DNA of 64,000 bases from Pseudomonadota bacterium (GTDB lineage Bacteria > Pseudomonadota > Gammaproteobacteria > Steroidobacterales > Steroidobacteraceae): assembly GCA_023433465.1 (NCBI GenBank), contig JAEZCR010000224.1, positions 1-64,000 of the forward strand, given 5' to 3'. The first letter of the stretch is position 1; each line of letters opens with the position of its first letter. The position numbers and the translations under genes are program-made. Positions 17,198 to 26,117 of this stretch are shown piece by piece. The notes under the pieces are model-generated. The model made no database searches. It was not told where the DNA came from and worked only from the letters and a program-made list of their open reading frames with translations.

Positions 17198-18330
17198 GCC
17201 GATTCCGGCGCGCGCAACGCGCGTGCATCCGTGTATACGATCTCGCGCCGGCCGCGGCGGCGCAGCGCGTCGTGCAGCTTCGTCGCGAGCGCGATGAGCC
17301 GGCCGCGCGGGCCCTTGCGGAACACGCGCAGCGAGCGGTGCCAGCGAAGGTCGTCGGCCCACTGCTTCTCCCACTCGTACGGTTCGGCGGGGAAGTCGAA
17401 GGCGCGGCAGCCGCGCTCGATGAGATGACCGATCAGGCGAGCACGCCCGATGGTCGCGACGCCATGCTCGCGCCACGCATCGAGGTAGCTGGTCTTGAGG
17501 TAGTAATAACAACCGCCGACGATCACGCCGAGGTTGTAAGCCACCGCGACGCCATCGACCCTGAGGAATGACAGATGCAACATGCCGGCTTCGCGCGCGC
17601 CGGCGCAGAGGTCACGGTAGAAGCCCGTCTGGTGCGCGACCGCGCTGATCGCCGTGCCGTGCTGGTGTTTCCAGCTTCCCCGCTCGATCGCCAGCATTTC
17701 CTCGAAGCGCGCGCCGAGGTCGGCGCCCGAATCCACGACCTCGAAGCTCACGACGCCCGTGGCGTCGAGCCGTTTCCCGGCGCGGCGCAGGTAGCTGCGG
17801 AATTTGCCGCTGCGGGCCGATAGATAGTCGTCGAAGGTTGCCGGCAGCGGCAGGTAGTAAGACGGCTGTTCGAGCCGGACATGGTGCGGCTGGCCGCGCC
17901 GCGCGAGCGCCACCTCGAGCGTGCCGAGCAGCGTGGAGTCCTCGAGCATGCGCGACAACGCGAGCACGTCCCAGCGCAATGGCAGTCTCATGAGCTCGTC
18001 CAGCCATGCCTCGACGAGCTCGGGGTCGGAGCCCATGAGCAGGTCCGAGTGCGTGTTGTTGCGTTCCTGGATGGGCTGGATCAGCACGAATTCGAGCCCG
18101 AACGCGCGCATGCGCGTGGCGCTCATCGGCACGATCGCGGCGGGCTTGCGATCGCGGCGCAGGATCATCGTGAACCAGTCGCGGTCGTGCGCGAGATGGT
18201 TGCGCATGATGGCCTGCGACCAGCTCCACGACAGCGACGGCTCGCGTCCCTTGTCGCGGAACAGTTCATCCCATGGCCCGCGCAATGCCTCCACTCCCTG
18301 CGAGGCCTGCAAGATCTCCGCCGTGATCAT
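17194..18330 (-). CDS. GNAT/FemAB-like acyltransferase 2
   Basis: The 378-residue protein carries PWDELFRDKGREPSLSWSWSQA, then SARSGKFRSYLRRAGKRL at the domain boundary and KTSYLDAWREHGVATIGRARLI with FPAEPYEWEKQWADD near the C terminus. This is the standard CelD/BcsL-type pattern. It is predicted cytoplasmic. It is coupled by 4-nt overlaps to the glycosyltransferase upstream and the GNAT gene downstream. The donor (acyl-CoA, acyl-ACP or aminoacyl-tRNA) is not readable; the ACP encoded further down the operon is a plausible donor. Confidence 0.76.
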   Translation of the reverse strand: MITAEILQASQGVEALRGPWDELFRDKGREPSLSWSWSQAIMRNHLAHDRDWFTMILRRDRKPAAIVPMSATRMRAFGLEFVLIQPIQERNNTHSDLLMGSDPELVEAWLDELMRLPLRWDVLALSRMLEDSTLLGTLEVALARRGQPHHVRLEQPSYYLPLPATFDDYLSARSGKFRSYLRRAGKRLDATGVVSFEVVDSGADLGARFEEMLAIERGSWKHQHGTAISAVAHQTGFYRDLCAGAREAGMLHLSFLRVDGVAVAYNLGVIVGGCYYYLKTSYLDAWREHGVATIGRARLIGHLIERGCRAFDFPAEPYEWEKQWADDLRWHRSLRVFRKGPRGRLIALATKLHDALRRRGRREIVYTDARALRAPESA

Positions 18331-19448
18331 GTCGGCACCACGTCCGGACGGACGAGTCTCCGCCAGAGCGGCTCGAGCCGGAAGAATGCGCGCTTCGGCA
18401 GTTCGGGCAGATAGGACACGAGGCGCAGCAGCCGCATCGGATGTCCGTGGCGCTCGCACCAGGCGAGGTAGCGGCGCGCGCGCCGCGGGAAGTACTTGCG
18501 CGCGTGGCGGCCCTTGCCGCCGTAGGCGATGAGCGGCACGGCCGCCGCGCGGCACAGGCGTGCGATCAGTTCGTCGACGCGCTGCCGATGGGCGGCGTAG
18601 TAGTTCGTGTCGCGCAGGCCGTGCACGCGCGCGACGCGCAGCAGGCCGCGCTGCAGTCTCACCGAGTTCAATTCGCCGCCCGCGCCCGCCCGGCTGCTGA
18701 CCTGCCCCGGGTGATACCGCAGCTTGTACGTCGGGTTGTCGAGGAACGCGACCTTGCCGAGCTTGCAGATGCGCAGCGCGAATTCGAGGTCGTGGAAATG
18801 CCCGAAGTACGTGTTCTGCAATCCGATGCGCGGCAGCAGCTCGCGCCGGAACATCATGCTGTTGGTGAACACGACCGTGTCGAACAGATAGGCGTCGAAC
18901 AGGTGACCGCGATAACCGCGGCGCGATAGCCAGGCGGGATGATCCGCAGCCGCGGCACGCAGCACCGCGTCGCGCTCGAGCGGCCACTGCTCCTCGAACA
19001 ACTGTGAGTACGTACGCTTGCCGGGCCCGTAGGCCGAACGATGGTATTCGCGCAGGTGGAATTCGTTCCAGAACCCGTCCGCGTCGAACGCGGAGAAGTC
19101 CGTGTACACCATCACCGTGTCAGGATTCTCATCGAGATGCGCGACCTGCAACGCGAGCTTGTGCGGATAGTAAAGGTCGTCGGAATCCAGGATGCAGACG
19201 TATTCGCCGCGCGCCGCGCGGAAGCCGGCGTTGCGCGCCGGCGCGGGACCGGCGTGGTCGATGCGCAGGTATTGCACCCGGTCCCCATACCGCGCGATCA
19301 CATCGCGCGTGTCGTCGGTCGAACCGTCGTCGACCACGATGATTTCGAAATCCTGGAAAGTCTGGGCGAACACGCTGTCGATCGCCGCGCCGATGAGGTC
19401 GGCGCGGTTGTAGGTAGGGATCAGCACACTGACGCGCGGCGCGGTCAT
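18327..19448 (-). CDS. Glycosyltransferase family 2 (GT-A)
   Basis: The 373-residue protein starts SVLIPTYNRADLIGAAIDSV and has VVDDGSTDDT and ILDSDDLYYPHKL, the classical nucleotide-sugar and metal-binding motifs of GT2. No membrane segments are seen, so it works on the cytoplasmic side. The ATG at 19448 (MTAPRVSV) overlaps the stop of the upstream gene. An upstream in-frame extension is not supported. The C-terminal part is rich in arginine and probably membrane-associated. Confidence 0.86.
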   Translation of the reverse strand: MTAPRVSVLIPTYNRADLIGAAIDSVFAQTFQDFEIIVVDDGSTDDTRDVIARYGDRVQYLRIDHAGPAPARNAGFRAARGEYVCILDSDDLYYPHKLALQVAHLDENPDTVMVYTDFSAFDADGFWNEFHLREYHRSAYGPGKRTYSQLFEEQWPLERDAVLRAAAADHPAWLSRRGYRGHLFDAYLFDTVVFTNSMMFRRELLPRIGLQNTYFGHFHDLEFALRICKLGKVAFLDNPTYKLRYHPGQVSSRAGAGGELNSVRLQRGLLRVARVHGLRDTNYYAAHRQRVDELIARLCRAAAVPLIAYGGKGRHARKYFPRRARRYLAWCERHGHPMRLLRLVSYLPELPKRAFFRLEPLWRRLVRPDVVPT

Positions 19449-20611
19449 GCGATTCCCGAATCCGTTTCGACCACCAGGGGTGGTCTTTGCGCGGCGGCGC
19501 CGCCCACTTTCCACGCGCGGATACGCCGGGCGCCATCACCCGCGACGCGGCGCAGCTTGTGGACGGTGAACGCCAGCCAGTACAGCGGCGCGCTGTGATA
19601 GATCCCGACACTCGCGTTGTAGCGATGCCGGCTCGCGAACCGTTCCTTGAAGCTCTCGTCACCGCACGTGAAGTCGAACTCGCGGCGCGAGCGGTTGAGT
19701 CCGTCCTCGATCAGGTGACGCGTGAGCAGGAGTCCCGGCGAATGCGCGGCGTACCGCATCTCGAAGGCGGGCTTGTACCAGGTGAGGCAGCCGGCGTAGT
19801 CGAAGCCGAAGTGGAACGCGATCGGCGCGCCGTTGAACTCGACCACGGAAAACTGCAGCCATCCGCGGGCGCGCAGCGCGCGCGCCAGCGACGCATAGAA
19901 ACGCACCTGCCGGGCCTGGGTGAACAGGCTGGCCTTGCCGACGGCCCTCCAGCGACGGCGATGCTGGTCGAAGAACTTCGGCAGCAGCCGCTCGATCTCC
20001 TCGTCCGACGTCACGTGGCGAAAGCGCACGTCACCACGTTTGCGGAACCAGTTCTGCGGACGGCGGACGCTGTACTTGTCGATGACACGCCGCACCCGCT
20101 GCTGATCTTCCTGCAGCATCAGTGTCGGGCACGCCACGCGCGCCTCGTCGACGAAATGCAGTCCTTCACCCGCGCTCGCGGACGCGAGCATCGCAAGCGT
20201 TGCGGAATGCGCCGGGATATTGCCGAGCGCGAGCCGGTCCCAGCGCCACCAGTTGGCGCGCAGGAACGCGCAGATGGCCGCGATCGCCTCTTCCTTGTCG
20301 GTGGGCAGCACGAAGTCCTGGTAGTCGGCGTTGCCGGTCCCCGCGAATTCGAGCCGGCGCCAGCCGAAGGCGCTGCGGCGGCGCGCGAGCGCCGCGAAGC
20401 CGATGATCCGCGATTCGCGGCGCACGACCAGCAGGAACAGACGGCGCGAGTGGGCACCGAACGTCCGCCACCACGCATCGAACCACTCCCAGGTCTGGAA
20501 GATCGTGTTCGTCTGATTGGCGGCGACCAGCGCGTTCCACTGGTCGGGTGACAGCGGTATCGCTTCCGGCCGCGTGATCAGCTCGACGGTGAGCCCCGAC
20601 ACTTCACTCAT
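19445..20611 (-). CDS. GNAT/FemAB-like acyltransferase 3
   Basis: The 388-residue protein has NTIFQTWEWFDAWWRTFG, then AALARRRSAFGWRRLEFAG and GCLTWYKPAFEMRYAAHSPG with DFTCGDESFKERFASR, a strong match to the CelD/BcsL acetyltransferase pattern in polysaccharide loci. It lies directly after the XrtA-type deacetylase with a 4-nt overlap. A deacetylase followed by an acyltransferase suggests replacement of an acetyl group by another acyl group on an amino sugar, which is an inference from order. Confidence 0.8.
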   Translation of the reverse strand: MSEVSGLTVELITRPEAIPLSPDQWNALVAANQTNTIFQTWEWFDAWWRTFGAHSRRLFLLVVRRESRIIGFAALARRRSAFGWRRLEFAGTGNADYQDFVLPTDKEEAIAAICAFLRANWWRWDRLALGNIPAHSATLAMLASASAGEGLHFVDEARVACPTLMLQEDQQRVRRVIDKYSVRRPQNWFRKRGDVRFRHVTSDEEIERLLPKFFDQHRRRWRAVGKASLFTQARQVRFYASLARALRARGWLQFSVVEFNGAPIAFHFGFDYAGCLTWYKPAFEMRYAAHSPGLLLTRHLIEDGLNRSRREFDFTCGDESFKERFASRHRYNASVGIYHSAPLYWLAFTVHKLRRVAGDGARRIRAWKVGGAAAQRPPLVVETDSGIA

Positions 20612-21477
20612 GCCGCTTCCATGTACGGACGCAGCAGCTGGCGCATCTGCGAGAAACGGAATTCGCGCAGCAATGCCTGCAACCGCCGCTCGCAGACTTC
20701 GAGATTGTTGTAGTGCCGGAAGCGCGACAGCGCGCTGGCCCGCACGCGCGGCTGCTGCGGATCGATCTCCCACGGATGCAGGTAGAACACGAAGGGCAGC
20801 CGATCGTGTTCGTTGACGCCACGGAGCGCCCAGCTCGTGAACCAGTACGGCAACAGGCGGAAGTAACCGCCGCCGGCCACCGGCACGCGCATGCCCAGGA
20901 CCTTGCGGGTAGTCAGCGGGAACTCGACGATCTCGCTGCCGTTCGGCGAGCGGATCCGCCCCGGCCGCGTCGAGGCGCCGGGAATGCCATAGCGATCGTG
21001 CGCGATGGGGAAGATGCTCGAGTCGTAACGGAAACCGAGCTCGCACAGGATGTCGAGCGCCCACAGCGATTCGGCGGTGATCGAATAACTGGCGGCGCGG
21101 TATCCGAGCACCGGCTCGCCGATCGCGTCTTCGAGCATCGCCTTGGACGTGCGGGTCTCCTCGCGGAAGACCTCCGGCGTCTGCCGGTACACGAGTTCGT
21201 GCGTCAGGCCGTGGCAGGCGATCTCGTGCCCCGCCGCGTGGATGCGGCGGATGAGCCCGGGCGAACGTTGCGTCACCCACCCGAGCACGAAGAATGTGGC
21301 GCTCACGTTGTGCTGCGCGAATATCTCGAGCAGCCGCTCCGTGTTGCGCTCCGCGCGATATTCCATCGTCGACCAGTCCCTGCGCGAGATGACCTCGGAG
21401 AGCGCGGCGACGTGGAAGTAATCCTCGACGTCGATCGTCATCGCGTTGACTTCGCCCGCGTGGACCTTGTCCTTCAT
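20608..21477 (-). CDS. XrtA system polysaccharide deacetylase (CE4 family)
   Basis: The 289-residue product begins with NAMTIDVEDYFHVAALSEVI, whose DVEDYFHV is the hallmark of the exosortase-associated deacetylase family (TIGR03006-type). Later blocks are GHEIACHGLTHELVY with the histidine ligands, and GYRAASYSITAESLWALDIL. It would deacetylate N-acetyl-hexosamine residues of the polymer. No signal peptide is seen, so a cytoplasmic action on intermediates is possible. It overlaps its neighbours by 4 nt on each side. Confidence 0.92.
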   Translation of the reverse strand: MKDKVHAGEVNAMTIDVEDYFHVAALSEVISRRDWSTMEYRAERNTERLLEIFAQHNVSATFFVLGWVTQRSPGLIRRIHAAGHEIACHGLTHELVYRQTPEVFREETRTSKAMLEDAIGEPVLGYRAASYSITAESLWALDILCELGFRYDSSIFPIAHDRYGIPGASTRPGRIRSPNGSEIVEFPLTTRKVLGMRVPVAGGGYFRLLPYWFTSWALRGVNEHDRLPFVFYLHPWEIDPQQPRVRASALSRFRHYNNLEVCERRLQALLREFRFSQMRQLLRPYMEAA

Positions 21478-22808
21478 CGCGGCGTCCTCCCGCCGCGGGG
21501 CGCGCCGCGCGGTCCGCCGCGCGCCGCGCCGCGGTACTCGAGCGTGAGAAAGGCGCGGTTCTCGACGTATTCACCCAGGCCGTCGGACGAGTCGCGATCG
21601 AAACGCTGCAGTTCGAGGCGCAGCGCGAGCGAGCGGCCCACCTGGCAGGAGATGGTGGCGGTCAGCTCCATGGTGTCGTCGGTCACGTCGGCATTGTCGA
21701 AATCCTCTTCGGTCAACGTCCCCGCCAGGCTTGCGCTCCAGCGTGCCGACAGCTGGCGCTCGATCGACGCGTTGTACGAGAGCGTAGTTCGGTTCAGCAG
21801 CGTCAGGGTTTCGTAATCGTCGTCCGAGTAACCCACCGACAGCGAGAGCCCGGTGCGGTTGCGCGAGAAATTCCACGCCAGCGAGGCGTAGGTGTTCTCG
21901 AACGGATCCGAGGTCGACACGACACCGCCGGTCTCGCCCCCGGGCGGCCCGCCGCCGATCTCCGCGGCCGAGCGCAACATGTCGCTCGAATCGGTGAGCT
22001 GCGTGCCGAGACCGAGCACGAGCGTCGAGGAGCTCGACATCTGGCGCGTCACGTCGATGTTGAAGCGCGGGGCGCCGCTGTTCTCGCCTGTTTCCGGATC
22101 GAGCCAGGTATATCCCGCCTCGGCCGAGAGCAGCGTGCGCGCTCCCTCGACGCCATATCCGAGGAAAATGCTCTGGCGATCGAAATCGGAGCCGACCTGG
22201 TCGCTGAACTCGACCTGCTCCGCCACCGCGTTCACCGACAGGCCGCGATCACGTGTCACGCCGCGCCACAACGTGGCGCCGGCGGACGTGCGTTCGCTGT
22301 CGAGCAGGCTGCGCTCGTATTCGGCGAGCGAATACGTCGCGAAGAGATCGAGTCCGAGCGTGTCGCCGAAGCGCATCGCGAACCGCGGACCCGTCGTGAA
22401 GTAGTTGATGTTCTCGCGCGTGTCGGGCGTGACGGGCGCGAACGGATCGGTGATCGCCTGGCCGAAGGAATCGTGCACCAGCCACGAAAAGCGGTCGGGG
22501 ACGATCCCGAACATCAGCGCCGCGTCACCCGTGCCTACGACTTCGTTGTCGAACGTGCCATCGAAGTAGTAACGGTATTCGGCATCGACGTTCGCGTCGG
22601 CCGTGAGGCGTGGACCTTCGGTCTGCCAGTCCAGCGTGAGACCGGCCGTGCCGATCGAATCGCTGATCTCGTCCGCATCGACGCGCGTGACGTTGTCGGA
22701 GTTGCCAATTCCGCCGGTCGCCGTCCAGTTCAGCTCGGCGAGCGCGGCCTGGCTTCCCGCTACCGCGAGCAAGCTCACAGCCAGAATCGTTGATCGCCGA
22801 CTCATCAT
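21474..22808 (-). CDS. PEP-CTERM/exosortase system outer-membrane beta-barrel protein
   Basis: The 444-residue protein has a signal peptide (ILAVSLLAVAGSQAALA) and then alternating beta strands such as LNWTATGGIGNSDNVTR, RFAMRFGDTLGLDLFATYS and RTGLSLSVGYSDDDYETL, the pattern of the exosortase A-linked outer-membrane barrel family (TIGR03016-type). It may act as the outer-membrane pore for polymer export. The expected aromatic C-terminal strand (FLTLEYRG) is followed by an unusual Arg/Gly/Pro-rich tail of about 19 residues. It starts 33 nt after the kinase gene. Confidence 0.87.
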   Translation of the reverse strand: MMSRRSTILAVSLLAVAGSQAALAELNWTATGGIGNSDNVTRVDADEISDSIGTAGLTLDWQTEGPRLTADANVDAEYRYYFDGTFDNEVVGTGDAALMFGIVPDRFSWLVHDSFGQAITDPFAPVTPDTRENINYFTTGPRFAMRFGDTLGLDLFATYSLAEYERSLLDSERTSAGATLWRGVTRDRGLSVNAVAEQVEFSDQVGSDFDRQSIFLGYGVEGARTLLSAEAGYTWLDPETGENSGAPRFNIDVTRQMSSSSTLVLGLGTQLTDSSDMLRSAAEIGGGPPGGETGGVVSTSDPFENTYASLAWNFSRNRTGLSLSVGYSDDDYETLTLLNRTTLSYNASIERQLSARWSASLAGTLTEEDFDNADVTDDTMELTATISCQVGRSLALRLELQRFDRDSSDGLGEYVENRAFLTLEYRGAARGGPRGAPRGGRTPR

Positions 22809-22841
22809 TCCTCACCTGCGGCGCCTCACCGCGCCTTCTTG

Positions 22842-23729
22842 CTATTTCGTTTCCGCGGACGGAGCCGACGTTCCGTAAAACTTCTGGTAGTAATCGTTGC
22901 GAGCGTTTTCGTCGCATTGATTCAGGATCAGGCTGATCGAACGGCCCTCGCCGATCATCTCGATTGCATCGAGCACCGCGCGCTGCGGCGTCGAGCCGGC
23001 GCCGACGACCAGCACGACCTGCCCGACCGCCGCCGTCAGCGCGCGCGATTCGGTCGTGAGCAGCAGCGGCGGCGAATCGAACAACACGAGGCGCTGCAGG
23101 CTGCTCGCGCCGATCCGCCCCACGAGCGATTGCATGCGCGAGCTCGCGAGCAGTTCGGTCGCGGTCTCCGACGCGCGTCCAGCGGGCAGGATCGAGAGCC
23201 CCGGCACGTCGGTGGGCAGGATGAGCGATTCGATGTCGAGCGTTTCATCGCGCAATGCATCGAGCAGGCCGGGCTCGGATTCGACCCCCAGCAGCCGGCT
23301 GATGTGCGGCTTGGCGACGTCGGCATCGACCAGCACCGCCTGGAGATCCTTTTCGAGCGCCAGCGACAAAGCGAGATTCATGCTCGAGAACGTCTTGCCG
23401 TCACCCGGCAGCGCGCTCGCGACCATGATGAGTCGCCCGTCGGGAATGGCCGCGGTGCCGCGGCCGAGCGCGTTGTCGACCAGCGGACGTTTGATCTGGC
23501 GATAGTCCTGTGCGATGCGCCGCTCGTCGCTCTGCGGCGGCAGGATGCCGGCCGCGCGCAACCGCTCACGATTGATGACGACGACGCGCGACGGATCCAC
23601 CGGCGTGCGCGGCATTGGCGGTGGCTGCACCTGGTTGGCGGGAGGTGGCACGTGAGGCCGCACGGGCTCGGGCCCGCTGGCGCTGCGCGTGGCTTGCAGT
23701 TTCTTGAGTGCCTGCTCGACGAGACTCAT
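22842..23729 (-). CDS. XrtA-associated tyrosine autokinase (BY-kinase)
   Basis: The 295-residue protein has a proline-rich N-terminal linker, then the P-loop SALPGDGKTFSSMN near residues 105-117, the Walker A' motif VLVDADV, and FDSPPLLLTTESRAL for Walker B. The C-terminal cluster NDYYQKFYG provides the tyrosines usually phosphorylated in bacterial tyrosine kinases. It pairs with the chain-length determinant encoded 13 nt upstream and controls polymer length and export in the inner membrane. Confidence 0.92.
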   Translation of the reverse strand: MSLVEQALKKLQATRSASGPEPVRPHVPPPANQVQPPPMPRTPVDPSRVVVINRERLRAAGILPPQSDERRIAQDYRQIKRPLVDNALGRGTAAIPDGRLIMVASALPGDGKTFSSMNLALSLALEKDLQAVLVDADVAKPHISRLLGVESEPGLLDALRDETLDIESLILPTDVPGLSILPAGRASETATELLASSRMQSLVGRIGASSLQRLVLFDSPPLLLTTESRALTAAVGQVVLVVGAGSTPQRAVLDAIEMIGEGRSISLILNQCDENARNDYYQKFYGTSAPSAETK

Positions 23730-23742
23730 CGGCTTACCACCC

Positions 23743-25347
23743 TCATTGCTGCAAGAACTGGCTGAGCGCGCGTGACGCGGGCTGCTGGATCGTCATGACG
23801 ACACCGAACAGGATGACGAGACATCCCGACGCGGCGATGTATCGCTTGAGCTCGGCGCGCAAGGAGGCGCGATCGCGATCGAGCCAGCCGCGCGTGACGG
23901 TGCCGAGCACCGGCAGGCCCGTGACCTCGGCGAGCGACGCGGAATTGGAGAACACCGGCCGCAGCATGTGCATGAGATACGCGACGCCCGCGCCCGCGGC
24001 CAGCGCGAAGAAGAGGACGCCGATCAGGAACAGCGGACGATTGGGGAAGATCGGTTTGAACGATGCGGACGGCGGATCGACGATGTTGAACTTGACCGTG
24101 CCGGTCTGCTCCGCGTCGCCCGAAATGCGCGCCTTCTCCAGTTTCTCCAGCAATGCGTTGTACTGCGTGCGTGTGACATCGTAGTCGCGCGTGAGCCGGG
24201 CGTATTCGGCTTCGACTTCCGGCACGGTGTCGACCATGCGGCGCAGGTCCGCCTCGTGGCGGCGGCGCTCGGCGATCTGCGTGCGCAGCGCGGCGATCTC
24301 CACCTCGACCTGGTTCAACTGCAGCTGGATGTTCTGGCGAACGGGGTTGGTCTGCGCGCGTGCGACCGCGGCGACGCCCGCGTCTCCGCGGCGCATCGCT
24401 TCGATCTCGCTCTTCTGCCGCTCCTGCAGCTGCTCGAGCGTCTCGCGCGCGGCGATCACGTCCGGATGTTTCTCGGTGAAGCGCAGCAGCAGATCGTCGA
24501 GACGCGTCTGCGTCTCCTGTATGCGGCTGGCAGTGTCCTGCGCGCCCGCGCCGTTTTCCGACGACGATCCCGATTCGGAACGCGGCACGAACGGCGCTTC
24601 GCCCCGCAGCTGGCGCTGCAGCTCGTCGCGGCGGCTGGTCGCGACGATGAGCTGCGCCTCGAGATCCTCGGCGACCTGGATGTGTCCGGTCAGCCGCTGG
24701 AAGTAGTCGCCCTGCCCGCCCGGCACGAGGCCGACGTTCTTTTTCTTGAACTCGGCGAGCTCGGCCTCGGCGCTCGCGAGCCGCTTGCCGTATTCGGCGA
24801 GCTGCTCGCGCAGGAAGCGCTCGGCCGTCGCGGTGCCGGTGCGGTCGGAACGCATCGTGCCTTCGACGAAGGAGTTCAACAGGACGTCGACCACCTTCAG
24901 CGCCATTTCGCGGCTGTCGTCGCGAATGGTGATGCGATAGAACGTGTTCGGGATGCGCGGATCGCGGATCGCGGGCGGCTCGAGCGCGATCTCGATGCGC
25001 TCGCTCAGGCTCGAGAGCGTGCGGTCGCGCTCCGCCGGCGTCATCGCGGTGAGATTGATGCCCACCTGCTCGGCGACGCGCTCGAGGTTTGCCCGTCCCA
25101 GCAATCCCTGGCGGATGAGGTTCAGCTGCGATTCGAAATCCTGGCGGATGACCTGCCCTTCCAGCACGTTCTGCAGTGCCGTGCGCGTGTCGACATTCAC
25201 GCGCGCGCGCGCTTCGAACGTATCGGGCAGCGCGAGCACGACGAGCCAGCCGAGCATGCTCACGATCCAGGCGGTGACCAGCGCATAGCGGCGGAAGCGC
25301 CAGGCGCCATGGAATTCGCTCTTGATCTTGTCGAGAAGCTCTTTCAT
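23743..25347 (-). CDS. XrtA system polysaccharide chain-length determinant (Wzz/GNVR type)
   Basis: The 534-residue inner-membrane protein has an N-terminal transmembrane helix near residues 23-40, a large periplasmic coiled-coil region (ASAEAELAEFKKKN and ARETLEQLQERQKSEIEAMRR), and two C-terminal helices (PLFLIGVLFFALAAGAGVAYL; CLVILFGVVMTI). This is the layout of exosortase A-associated chain-length proteins (TIGR03007-type). It partners the export protein upstream (1-nt overlap, TGATG) and the kinase downstream. Confidence 0.92.
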   Translation of the reverse strand: MKELLDKIKSEFHGAWRFRRYALVTAWIVSMLGWLVVLALPDTFEARARVNVDTRTALQNVLEGQVIRQDFESQLNLIRQGLLGRANLERVAEQVGINLTAMTPAERDRTLSSLSERIEIALEPPAIRDPRIPNTFYRITIRDDSREMALKVVDVLLNSFVEGTMRSDRTGTATAERFLREQLAEYGKRLASAEAELAEFKKKNVGLVPGGQGDYFQRLTGHIQVAEDLEAQLIVATSRRDELQRQLRGEAPFVPRSESGSSSENGAGAQDTASRIQETQTRLDDLLLRFTEKHPDVIAARETLEQLQERQKSEIEAMRRGDAGVAAVARAQTNPVRQNIQLQLNQVEVEIAALRTQIAERRRHEADLRRMVDTVPEVEAEYARLTRDYDVTRTQYNALLEKLEKARISGDAEQTGTVKFNIVDPPSASFKPIFPNRPLFLIGVLFFALAAGAGVAYLMHMLRPVFSNSASLAEVTGLPVLGTVTRGWLDRDRASLRAELKRYIAASGCLVILFGVVMTIQQPASRALSQFLQQ

Positions 25348-25970
25348 CAGAAGCGTGACTCGGGGATGACGAGCACGTCGCCCGGACGCAGCTCGAGATT
25401 CTGGCGCATGTCGCCCTTGTTCAGCAGGTCCGCGAGGCGCACGCGCAGTTCCTTTTGATTGCCGTCGGCTTCCTTGCGAACGATCTTGGCGCGGTTGCCC
25501 GCGGCGAATTGCGCGAGACCGCCGCTCGCGAGCACCGCATCCAGCACGCGCATGCCTTCACGGTACGGCAGCGATTGTGGATTCGTGACGTGCCCGATGA
25601 CCTTGACCTGGCTGAAGGCGCTGAGGGGATTCACGACGATCACGTTCACCTGCGGCGAACGGATGTACTCTGCGAGCACCGTCTCGATGTCCTTGGCGAG
25701 TTGCGAGGGAGTCTTGCCCACGGCGACCATGTCCTGGACGAGCGGCGTCGTGATCTTCCCATCGGGCCGCACGGGCACCGTCGTCGTGAGTTCCGGATTG
25801 CGCCAGACGAAAATCTGCAGCGAGTCGCCCGGGCCCACGACATAGTTCGGCCCCACCGTTGACGGGGCGGGAGCGGGTTGTTCGGCCGCCGGCGCGCTGG
25901 CCGGCGGCGCCTGCTGGGCGACGACCAGATTCGACCAAACAAGGACGGCGACCAATAGGGCGTTTTTCAT
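25347..25970 (-). CDS. XrtA system polysaccharide export protein (Wza-like)
   Basis: The 207-residue product has a signal peptide (MKNALLVAVLVWSNLVVA) and then NYVVGPGDSLQIFVWRNPEL, the poly-export domain, and an SLBB-type region ending LRPGDVLVIPESRF. No lipobox cysteine is present, so it is periplasmic or outer-membrane associated through partners. The start chosen is the ATG at 25970. A TTG 14 codons upstream would spoil the signal peptide. It sits 147 bp after prsT, the largest gap in the operon, so an internal promoter is possible. Confidence 0.9.
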   Translation of the reverse strand: MKNALLVAVLVWSNLVVAQQAPPASAPAAEQPAPAPSTVGPNYVVGPGDSLQIFVWRNPELTTTVPVRPDGKITTPLVQDMVAVGKTPSQLAKDIETVLAEYIRSPQVNVIVVNPLSAFSQVKVIGHVTNPQSLPYREGMRVLDAVLASGGLAQFAAGNRAKIVRKEADGNQKELRVRLADLLNKGDMRQNLELRPGDVLVIPESRF

Positions 25971-26117
25971 GTATCGGTGTGCGTGGGGAGACTTAAGCGC
26001 GCGAAAGCTCAAGGAAAATCGGCCCGTAGGGTAACAGAAAGGATCCGGCGCCCGACCGGACCGAAATACCTACGCGCCCCAAAATCGTGACCTGATCCAC
26101 GCTTGTCACGGGCGCCA

